NCBI GenBank assembly: GCA_964458935.1
Contig: CAYWKS010000008.1
Coordinates: 1-64,000 of the forward strand
Origin: CAYWKS01 sp964458935
GTDB taxonomy: Bacteria; Planctomycetota; Phycisphaerae; Phycisphaerales; Zrk34
Direction of reading: 5' to 3'
DNA length: 64,000 bases
The notes under the pieces are model-generated. The model was not told the origin of the DNA and did no database searches. It saw only the letters and a list, made by a program, of their open reading frames with translations. The translations under genes were made by a program, and so were the position numbers. Positions 56,906-64,000 of this stretch are shown piece after piece (within the stretch, counting starts at the first letter, position 1; the number at the start of each line of letters is the position of its first letter).

Positions 56906-57919
56906 TCACTTGCGCTCGACGTGCGCCGCCTGATCCGACGCGGCGGTGATGGCGTCGCCGTTCAGGTAGGCACGTGCTTGCGCATCGACGCCAAGGTACG
57001 TATCAAGGAACGCCAGCGCCGTCGTGCGCACCAGGTCCACGTGCAGGTCGTTTTCCGGTCCCGCCCCCCGATATCGAACGGAGCCGCTGATGCCGCCGAA
57101 GCCGTGATGGGCTTGGTCGATCCAGAGCAGGAACTTGTTGCCGGCTGGCGCCAGGTCGTAGGCTTTGCGGCGCCAGGCGCCTTGTTGGTCGCGGTATGGC
57201 GAGCCATCGTTGTCGCCGGTGACCATCAAAGTCGGGCGGGTGATGGTCTGGTACGAACGGTCGCTGAACAGACCGCTTGGGCCTTGCGGGCTGACTAGGA
57301 CGAAACAGCGGACCCGCTGGTCGGCGAATGATTCGAGTTGCAGGCTGCCGCGCTGTCGGACACGGGCATCGGCGAGCATGAGTCCGGTCAACGCCCCATA
57401 GGAATGGCCGCCCACTGCGATCCGCCGCCGATCAACTCCCGGCAAGCCGGGGACACGCCGCTCGATGATGTGAAGCGAGTCGATGATACAGCGAACGTCG
57501 GCCGGGCGAGAGCGGTAATGGCGGCCGACCTCGCGCTGCGAAGGCATGCCGCGGTAATCGTTCAGCTTCCGCGAGTCGGCGTGCGTGGGCTGAATCACGG
57601 CGTACCCGTACGAGGCCCAGTATCGCGCCAGCGGCTGGTACCCGTCTTTGGAACCGGTCGCACCGTGGGACCAGATGATCAGCGGCAAGGGTTTGCCGTC
57701 GCTGGTCCCGGGATACGTCACCCGGATATGAAGGTCCTTGTCCTGCTTGCTGTCATGCAGGACCAGATTTGCCACGACCTTGATGGCGTGTGGGCCGTCG
57801 CCCCGCTTGTACAGCGTCGGACCATCCGCCCGTGTGAATGTGGCCAGTCCGCCGTGCATCGCCAGCCCGACCACAACTAGCCAATGCACCCGCGGCCTTC
57901 GCACGCGATCGATGCGCAT
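56906..57919 (-). CDS. Secreted alpha/beta hydrolase
   Basis: A 337-residue exported hydrolase of the chlorophyllase / PAF-acetylhydrolase-like kind. A signal peptide (MRIDRVRRPRVHWLVVVGLA...) ends near residue 32. The oxyanion-region IIWSHGATGSKDGY is near 80, the nucleophile elbow GGHSYGAL near 165 (Ser), VTGDNDGSPY near 225 supplies the Asp and DQAHHGFGG near 260 the His. Substrate is unknown. AAGGAG 8 bases upstream fixes the start at 57919; a longer frame would overlap the hopene cyclase gene. Confidence 0.78.
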   Translation of the reverse strand: MRIDRVRRPRVHWLVVVGLAMHGGLATFTRADGPTLYKRGDGPHAIKVVANLVLHDSKQDKDLHIRVTYPGTSDGKPLPLIIWSHGATGSKDGYQPLARYWASYGYAVIQPTHADSRKLNDYRGMPSQREVGRHYRSRPADVRCIIDSLHIIERRVPGLPGVDRRRIAVGGHSYGALTGLMLADARVRQRGSLQLESFADQRVRCFVLVSPQGPSGLFSDRSYQTITRPTLMVTGDNDGSPYRDQQGAWRRKAYDLAPAGNKFLLWIDQAHHGFGGISGSVRYRGAGPENDLHVDLVRTTALAFLDTYLGVDAQARAYLNGDAITAASDQAAHVERK

Positions 57920-57999
57920 GTCTGAACTCCTTGTACCGTCACCCGTGCATGCGGGCATCGATACAACGTACGGCTTTGTGATCGATTGCGTTACAAGGA

Positions 58000-59997
58000 T
58001 CAGCCGGCGGCTGGCTCGTCGAGTCGCTGTAGCCAGCGGCCCAGCGCCATCAGCGGGAAATAGAGGCGGTACAAGTGGTAGCGGAGGTAGAAGACGCGGG
58101 GGAAGCCGGTGCCGGTGAACCACTCCTCGCGCCATGAACCGGGTTGATCGCCGGTCTCGGGGTCGGCCGTGGTGAGTTGCGTCTTGACGAGCCAGCGGAT
58201 GGCCCGCTGCACGTCGGCATCGTTCGGGCCGAAGATCGCCATCATCGCCATCGCCCCCCAGGCCGTCTGCGATGCGGTGGAGGGCCCTTCCCCCTTGAGA
58301 TTCGGGTCTTCGTAGCTGTCGGCCGACTCGCCGAACGAGCCGTCAGGTTTCTGGACGCTCTTGAGCCAGTCGCCAGCCTTGCGCACCCAGGGCTGGGTCA
58401 TGTCCACGCCGACGTTGTGCAATCCGCACACCGCCTGCCACGTGCCGTAAATGTAGTTCACGCCCCAGCGTCCGAACCAGCAGCCCTCGGGTTCCTGCGT
58501 ATTCCGGATGAATTGCACGGCGCGGGTAACCGCGGGGTGAGACGTGTCCAGGCCCATGTGGCCGAGACATTCGAGCGTGCGTCCGGAGATGTCCGGGCAA
58601 CTGGGGTCCTGGATGGCGTTGTGGTCGGCGAAGGGGATGTATTCAAGGATGGGCCGGTGGATGGTGCGGTCGAACGCGGCCCAGCCGCCGTCCTCATTCT
58701 GCATGGCGAGCATCCATTTCACGCCGCGCTGAGCCGCGTCGCGGGCGTGCTCCGCTCCGCCATTCGCCGCTCGAAACAGCGCCATCGCCACCATCGCCGT
58801 GTCATCGACGTCCGGGTAATAGGCGTTGTTGAACTCGAAGTACCAGCCGCTCGGCTCCACGTCGACCGGCACGTTGTTCTTCCAGTCACCCACGACCTCG
58901 CGGCATTCCTTGCCGACCAGCCACTCAACGCTGTTCTGCACCGCGGGGCTGGTCGAATACTTCTCCCCCGCCTCGGTCATGGCGTAGAGCGCGATGCCGG
59001 TGTCCCACACCGGGCTCAGGCACGGCTGGAAGCGGATCGCGTCCCCCTCCTCGATCATCAGGTTGTCCAGTTGCTCCCACGCTTCGGTGATCTTGGGGTG
59101 GTCATCGGTGTACCCGAGGCAGCGCAGCGCGATGATGATGTAGACCATCGGCGGGAAGATCGCGCCCAAGCCGTCCGAATGCTGCGTCCGATCGAGAATC
59201 CACTGCTCGATCTGCTGCAGCGAGCGGCGGCGAAGGGGGGTCAGCCGCGTCCGCTCCCAGATTTTCAGCCCCTTGTCGGCGGCAAGGAACAGGTTCTTCC
59301 AACTCAGCAGCTTCTGGTCAAACTCAACAAAAGGCCGGTGCAGGTAGTCGTGGTTGGTGTACAGTTCCATGATGCCCATGGGCTCGGGTAACTGCCGGAT
59401 GGGTCGGTAGTGGCTGACGATGCTCAGGGGCATGATCATCGTCCGCGACCACGCCGAGACCTTGTCGAGATTGAAATAGAACCACTTGGGCAGCAGCACC
59501 ATCTCCGCGGGGATCGCCGGGACCGAGTCGTAGTGCATCTGACCCAGCGCTGCGAGGTAGAACTTGCTGTAGGTGTTGCAGCGTTCGGCCCCACCGAGCT
59601 TGACGACCAGGTCGCGGGCCTTGCGCATGTGCGGCGCGTCGACGTCGTCGCCCATGAGTTTCAGTGCGAAGTACGCCTTGACCGTGGCCGATAGGTCCGG
59701 GCTCGCGCCGGGGTACTGGATCCACGCCCCGTCGCTCTCGCGCTGCTGCCGGCGGAGTGTCGTGGCGATCTTCGGCAGACGCGGGTCCTCCTCCTGCTCG
59801 ACGATCCACTTGAGCAGGATGTATTCGCTCTGCAGGATCGAATCGCCTTCCAACTCCGCGCACCAGAACCCCTCCGGGTCCTGCTGGCGGGCAAGTTCGC
59901 CGACGGCCGCCCCGAGGCTCCGCCGGGCGTCACCGGGCAACGCCGTGTCCGGCTCCGCGTCGGACGTCAATGTGCCGATATCCACGCTGTCGGTCAT
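58000..59997 (-). CDS. shc: Squalene-hopene cyclase
   Basis: A 665-residue prenyltransferase-fold membrane-associated enzyme cyclising squalene to hopene/hopanol. The catalytic DXDD-type motif is DVDDTAM near residue 393. Multiple QW-like repeats are visible (QNEDGGWAAFDR, QEPEGCWFGRWGVNYIYGTW, QKPDGSFGES) and the aromatic cavity block WSRTMIMPLSIV is near 185. Length is normal. It starts at 59997, giving MTDSVDIG. No other hopanoid genes adjoin; the downstream neighbour is a secreted hydrolase. It competes for squalene with the C30 carotenoid route if that route also starts from squalene. Confidence 0.93.
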   Translation of the reverse strand: MTDSVDIGTLTSDAEPDTALPGDARRSLGAAVGELARQQDPEGFWCAELEGDSILQSEYILLKWIVEQEEDPRLPKIATTLRRQQRESDGAWIQYPGASPDLSATVKAYFALKLMGDDVDAPHMRKARDLVVKLGGAERCNTYSKFYLAALGQMHYDSVPAIPAEMVLLPKWFYFNLDKVSAWSRTMIMPLSIVSHYRPIRQLPEPMGIMELYTNHDYLHRPFVEFDQKLLSWKNLFLAADKGLKIWERTRLTPLRRRSLQQIEQWILDRTQHSDGLGAIFPPMVYIIIALRCLGYTDDHPKITEAWEQLDNLMIEEGDAIRFQPCLSPVWDTGIALYAMTEAGEKYSTSPAVQNSVEWLVGKECREVVGDWKNNVPVDVEPSGWYFEFNNAYYPDVDDTAMVAMALFRAANGGAEHARDAAQRGVKWMLAMQNEDGGWAAFDRTIHRPILEYIPFADHNAIQDPSCPDISGRTLECLGHMGLDTSHPAVTRAVQFIRNTQEPEGCWFGRWGVNYIYGTWQAVCGLHNVGVDMTQPWVRKAGDWLKSVQKPDGSFGESADSYEDPNLKGEGPSTASQTAWGAMAMMAIFGPNDADVQRAIRWLVKTQLTTADPETGDQPGSWREEWFTGTGFPRVFYLRYHLYRLYFPLMALGRWLQRLDEPAAG

Positions 59998-60127
59998 AGG
60001 AATAGTTTTCAAGAGTATGGGCTTCCCTGAGAACGAAGGTCGACCGGCATCCTGGCACGCCCGGGCGTGTCGAGTCACGATAGAAGGCTACCACCCGTTG
60101 CGTGCCGCGACAACCGGCGCGGCGGCA

Positions 60128-61339
60128 TCAGGCCGCCGCCGGGCTGACGGCGGCGGTAACCTGTTGGGCCGCGTCGGTCAGGTCCGACGCCGTCTGGAGC
60201 ATGGGGATGTCGGTCCGGGCGCTGTCGAGGATCTGGCGTGCAACCTCGACATTGGTGCCTTCCAGCCGCACGACCAGCGGCACTTTGAACCCGACGTTCT
60301 GGGCGGCGTTAACGATGGCGCGAGCGATGCGATCGCACTGCATGATCCCGCCGAAGATGTTGACCAGCACGCCGCGGACGTTGGCGTCGGCGAGGATGAT
60401 CTTGAACGCCTCGGTCACCGCCTCTTCGCTGGCGCCGCCGCCGACGTCGAGGAAGTTGGCCGGCTCGCTGCCGTGCAGTTTCACTATGTCCATTGTGCTC
60501 ATGGCCAGGCCCGCGCCGTTGACCAGGCACCCGATATTGCCTTCAAGCTTGATGTAGCTCAGGCCGAATCGCTTGGCTTCGATCTCGGCCTCGGCCTCCT
60601 GGAGCGGGTCGTGCAGGGCGGCGATGTCGTCGTGACGGAACAGGGCGTTGTCGTCGAAGATGATCTTGGCGTCCAGAGCCATGACCGCGCCCTCGGGCGC
60701 CTTGTCGCTTGGTGCCGTCACGACCAGGGGATTGATCTCGATGACCATGGCGTCGCTCGTTCGCCACAAGTCGGCGACCTGGTGCATGATCTTGGCTGCC
60801 GAGCGTGCCTGGCGGCCGGTGAAGCCGAGTTGATAGGCGATCTTTCGGGCCTGGTAGGCCTGCAAGCCGAGGTGCGGATGCAGGTACTCGCGGACGATGG
60901 CGTCTGGCCGCTCCTTCGCGACCTCTTCGATCTCCATGCCACCCTCGGCGGAGGCGATGAGCATGGCGCACGCCCGCGCCCGATCGAGAACCACCGAGAG
61001 ATAGATCTCGCGCTCAATCTTGACGGCGGCCGCGACCATCAGCTTTCGGACCTTGACGCCCTCGGGGCCGGTCTGCGGGGTGACCAGCCGTTTGGAGAGG
61101 ATCTGGTGTGCGTGCTCGTAGGCGTCTTCCGGCGAACAGACGACGCGGACGCCGCCCCCTTTGCCGCGGCCGCCGGCGTGGACCTGGGCCTTGAGCACGA
61201 CGCACTCGGCGCCCTCGCGGCCGGTCAGGCGGTCATACGCCCGACGGGCGTCCTGGCTGGTCTCGACCACCATGGCCTTGGGTACGGGCACTCCGGCGTC
61301 TTCGAGCAATTGTCTTGCCTGATACTCGTGAACCTTCAT
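60128..61339 (-). CDS. sucC: Succinyl-CoA synthetase beta subunit
   Basis: A 403-residue ATP-grasp subunit making ATP or GTP with succinate from succinyl-CoA in the TCA cycle. MKVHEYQARQLLEDAGVPVPK opens the protein; VLKAQVHAGGRGKGGGV is the nucleotide-binding loop; EINPLVV near 205 and LSYIKLEGNIGCLVNGAGLAMSTMDIVKLHG near 255-285 are family blocks, as is FGGIMQCDRIA. sucD, normally adjacent, is not next to it. GGGAG lies 8 bases upstream. Confidence 0.94.
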   Translation of the reverse strand: MKVHEYQARQLLEDAGVPVPKAMVVETSQDARRAYDRLTGREGAECVVLKAQVHAGGRGKGGGVRVVCSPEDAYEHAHQILSKRLVTPQTGPEGVKVRKLMVAAAVKIEREIYLSVVLDRARACAMLIASAEGGMEIEEVAKERPDAIVREYLHPHLGLQAYQARKIAYQLGFTGRQARSAAKIMHQVADLWRTSDAMVIEINPLVVTAPSDKAPEGAVMALDAKIIFDDNALFRHDDIAALHDPLQEAEAEIEAKRFGLSYIKLEGNIGCLVNGAGLAMSTMDIVKLHGSEPANFLDVGGGASEEAVTEAFKIILADANVRGVLVNIFGGIMQCDRIARAIVNAAQNVGFKVPLVVRLEGTNVEVARQILDSARTDIPMLQTASDLTDAAQQVTAAVSPAAA

Positions 61340-61708
61340 TGTCTGCTCCCGATTGCGTGACGATATGGTAGCACGTCAAACCGAGGCCGTTAAGCGATGT
61401 CTGCGCCGCGTCCAGTCGGCGCGCCGCCCCGAACGTCCGGCGAGACGCTCACCACGCCGGGGTGAAGGCGGTGGGGGTCGCAAACCTGACGGTGCGAGCG
61501 GGTCAAGCCCGCACGACCCTCGCCCGCCGATCGATCGATATGCGGCCGGGCAAGGTGTGACAAACCACTGACCGCCACGCACTTCACCGCATGGCTTGCC
61601 CTTGCAGCTTATCGTGACCGCGTCGTCCGGGGTGAGCCGGCCCGGCTGGCGTCGCGTTCGACGGGCGTCGGTTCGGTCGGCCGATCATGTGCGCTCCGAT
61701 CCAGTAAG
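61340..61708. other. Intergenic region between mutS and sucC
   Basis: A 369-base gap downstream of mutS. I see no convincing coding region. Two small inverted repeats are present, TCACC/GGTGA around 61449-61464 and GCGGG/CCCGC at 61498-61512, neither followed by a T tract. Confidence 0.5.
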
Positions 61709-64000
61709 CTACTCGGCGAGTTCGCCCTTGATCCGCCGGAGCATGTCGAATGCTTCAAGCGGGCTCAAGGAATTGAGGTCCGCTTCACGCAGCTTATCCG
61801 TGGCCGGGTGTTCGAGGTAGTGGGTGAACAAACTCGGTTGCTGTGAGGCGATCCCGACTGTCGCTTCGCTGCGGTCGGTTGCGGGTGCGTCCGCTGTGTG
61901 TAACTGGAACCGGCCCATCAACTCGTTGGCCCGGGAGACCACGTCAGCAGGCAGCCCGGCGATCTTGGCCACGTGGATGCCGTAGCTGCGGTCGGTCGCG
62001 CCCGGCTGGATGCGGTGCAGGAACACCACCTCGTCGGCCCATTCGCGCACCGCCACGTTCAGGTTCGTCACGGCGTTGAACTGGTCGGCCAGGCTCGTCA
62101 ACTCGTGGTAGTGCGTCGCGAACAGCGTTCGGCATCCCCGTCGGGCCAGGTGTTCCGCAATCGCCCACGCCAGGCTCAGGCCATCCAGCGTGCTCGTCCC
62201 GCGGCCGATCTCGTCCAGGATCACGAGGCTGGCGGGCGTGGCGTGGTGACAGATGTTCGACGTTTCAACCATCTCGACCATGAAAGTGGACTGGCCGGCG
62301 TGCAGTTCATCGCTGGCCCCGATCCGCGTGAAGATGCGATCGGTCAGCCCGATCGTGGCGCGGGTCGCGGGGATGAAGGACCCGGTATGCGCCATCAGCG
62401 TCAAGAGCGCCGTCTGCCTGATGTAGGTCGACTTGCCCGCCATGTTGGGCCCGGTGATCAGCGCCAGCGTCGCGCCGCCTGCTTGCTCGCCCGTCGCTGC
62501 CGCCCCCAGATCGACGTCGTTGGCCACGAACTGGTCTTCCAGCATCTGTTCGAGCACGGGGTGGCGGCCGGCCTCGATGTGCAGCAAGGTGCCTTCGACC
62601 ATGGTCGGCCGGACGTATCCCCGCTTGACCGCCCGGCGCGCGAAGCACGCCAGGACGTCGAGTTCCGCCACCGCCTCGGCGAACGCGAGCAGGTCTTCCA
62701 GCCTGGCCGCCGCCTCACCGACCAACGCGTCGAACAGCGCCTGCTCACGCGCGATCGCCCGGGTCTCGGCGCTGAGCACCTTGTGCTCGAACTCCTTGAG
62801 CTGTGGCGTGATGTACCGCTCGGCGTTCTTGAGCGTCTGCTTGCGGGTGAATCGGTCGGGCACGCGGTCGGATTGGGCGTGTGAGACTTCAATGTAGTAG
62901 CCGAACACCTTGTTGAAGCCCACCTTCAGCCGATCGATGCCGGTCTCGTCGATCAGCGACTTCTGATACTCGGCCAGCCACGAGTTTGAGTCCCGCTGCA
63001 AGGCGCGCAACTCATCGAGCTGCGTGTCGAACCCATCGCGGATCAGCCCGCCGGCCCGCAGATGCGCCGGCGGCGCGTCAACGCAAGCGGCGTCGACGCG
63101 CTCGGCCAGTTCCCGCAGCGTCGGGGCGACACGTTGGAGCACGTCGCGCACCGAGGCGAACGACTGACCCGTGCTGACCAGGTCGCATAGGTCGTCCACG
63201 CCACCGGCCGATTCGCCCAGGGCCACAAGGTCTCGCGGGCTGGGCCGACCGATCGCGATACGCGACGCGATGCGCTGAACGTCCTGGACCCGCTTCAGCG
63301 ACACGGCGAGGTCCTCGCTCATCTGCGGATCGGATGCGATCGCCGAGACCACGTCCTGCCGCTGCTCGATCTTTGCCCGATCGCGCAACGGATAGCACAG
63401 CCAGTGCCGCAGCGTGCGTTTGCCCATGGCCGTGCGGCAGTCGTTGAGCACGCCCAGCAGGCTGTGGCCCGTTTCGCCGCTGCGGATCGTGCGTTCGACT
63501 TCGAGCGCACGCAGGCTCACCGCGTCGATGAGCATGTGGTCGGCCGGCTCGATGCGCCGCGGCGGGCGCAGGTGCGCCAGCCGCCCGTCGGTCGCCTGCT
63601 GCGTCTCGAGCAGGTATCGCACGACGGCGCCGGCCGGGCCGACGATCCGCTCCTGGTCATCGATGCCGAACCCGGCGAGCGTCGCCACGTTGAACTGCCG
63701 GGTCAGTGCTTCATGGGCCTCGGCCTGCCGGAAGTGCCATGCCGGTCGCGGTGTCACCGAGCACCCGACCGATTCGGCGAGTTGTCGTACCCGTTGCGGC
63801 GTCTTGCCGTCCGCGGTCTCGACGTGCAGGAGCTCGGTCGGGCCCAGCCTGGCCATCTCGTCGCGGACGGCCTGGCCAGACAGCGCCGCGACCTTGAACG
63901 CCCCCGTGCTCAACTCGACCAGCGCCACCGCCGCGTGGTCGTCATCCGTGAACAGGACGGCCGCGAGCGGGTTCTCCCGGCCCTCCTCGAGCAGCGTCTC
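61709..64000 (-). CDS. mutS: DNA mismatch repair protein MutS (5' end cut by window)
   Basis: The C-terminal 764 residues of MutS; the gene enters from the right edge. The visible part covers the rest of the connector domain (VALVELSTGAFKVAAL), the lever and clamp (LKVGFNKVFGYYIEVS, ERYITPQLKEFEHKVL), and the ATPase with Walker A GPNMAGKSTYIRQ, Walker B LVILDEIGRGTSTLDG and the ATHYHEL signature. The dimer/HTH region is followed by a short tail. The N-terminal mismatch-recognition domain with its Phe-x-Glu motif lies outside the window. Stop at 61709. Confidence 0.96.
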   Translation of the reverse strand, partial: ETLLEEGRENPLAAVLFTDDDHAAVALVELSTGAFKVAALSGQAVRDEMARLGPTELLHVETADGKTPQRVRQLAESVGCSVTPRPAWHFRQAEAHEALTRQFNVATLAGFGIDDQERIVGPAGAVVRYLLETQQATDGRLAHLRPPRRIEPADHMLIDAVSLRALEVERTIRSGETGHSLLGVLNDCRTAMGKRTLRHWLCYPLRDRAKIEQRQDVVSAIASDPQMSEDLAVSLKRVQDVQRIASRIAIGRPSPRDLVALGESAGGVDDLCDLVSTGQSFASVRDVLQRVAPTLRELAERVDAACVDAPPAHLRAGGLIRDGFDTQLDELRALQRDSNSWLAEYQKSLIDETGIDRLKVGFNKVFGYYIEVSHAQSDRVPDRFTRKQTLKNAERYITPQLKEFEHKVLSAETRAIAREQALFDALVGEAAARLEDLLAFAEAVAELDVLACFARRAVKRGYVRPTMVEGTLLHIEAGRHPVLEQMLEDQFVANDVDLGAAATGEQAGGATLALITGPNMAGKSTYIRQTALLTLMAHTGSFIPATRATIGLTDRIFTRIGASDELHAGQSTFMVEMVETSNICHHATPASLVILDEIGRGTSTLDGLSLAWAIAEHLARRGCRTLFATHYHELTSLADQFNAVTNLNVAVREWADEVVFLHRIQPGATDRSYGIHVAKIAGLPADVVSRANELMGRFQLHTADAPATDRSEATVGIASQQPSLFTHYLEHPATDKLREADLNSLSPLEAFDMLRRIKGELAE

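Overview
The window is high-GC bacterial chromosome, densely coding on both strands, with no insertion sequences, phage genes, rRNA or CRISPR array. The gene content points to Planctomycetota, most likely class Phycisphaerae: two PEP-CTERM anchored exported proteins, a type III glutamine synthetase, squalene-hopene cyclase, a C30 carotenoid operon of the type described in planctomycetes, a FlgI-like lipoprotein outside any flagellar operon, and an RNase HII-like protein with a GYG motif. This assignment is inferred from gene families, not from a marker phylogeny.

Layout. 1-192 holds the 3' half of a tRNA-like sequence. 193-918 (minus) is a lipoprotein with TPR-like helices. 1046-7727 (plus) is a five-gene operon with every start overlapping the previous stop: crtN, aldehyde dehydrogenase, crtP, PlsC-type acyltransferase, family 2 glycosyltransferase. 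It looks like a staphyloxanthin-type C30 carotenoic acid glycosyl-ester pathway. 7894-14486 is a surface-glycan region: two family 2 glycosyltransferases, a GT39-like membrane glycosyltransferase, a DUF2304 protein, a polysialyltransferase-like enzyme and a MOP-family flippase. A FixJ-like regulator with a degenerate receiver follows.

15587-34290 is mostly housekeeping: efp, a secreted GH27 alpha-galactosidase, tpiA, secG, yicC, an APH-fold kinase, a DUF1015 protein, alaS, a PPOX protein, gpsA, a PH-domain protein, hpt, cdsA, uppS, purA and a GAF/HD-GYP protein. 34291-43753 holds rpsD (with a long multi-hairpin leader), smc, the FlgI-like lipoprotein, frr, pyrH and ribD.

44029-56904 holds the first PEP-CTERM gene, an RNase HII-like / helix-hairpin-helix / GH10-like operon, purC, glnN behind a good sigma-54 promoter, uvrB, the second PEP-CTERM gene, a Cof-type phosphatase, an AsmA/DUF748-like protein and a small conserved protein. 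56906-64000 holds a secreted alpha/beta hydrolase, squalene-hopene cyclase, sucC and the 3' part of mutS, which runs off the right edge.

Links between genes. The carotenoid operon and the hopene cyclase probably both draw on squalene, but no squalene-forming genes (hpnCDE or crtM) lie in the window. Membrane lipid genes (gpsA, cdsA, uppS) cluster with hpt and purA. The two PEP-CTERM genes share an unusual promoter and leader layout: a -10 box, 7 bases, then GAGAGAG. The most interesting signals are that shared leader, the sigma-54 promoter of glnN, the structured rpsD leader, and three divergent proteins (GH10-like without catalytic glutamates, FlgI-like lipoprotein, RNase HII-like).
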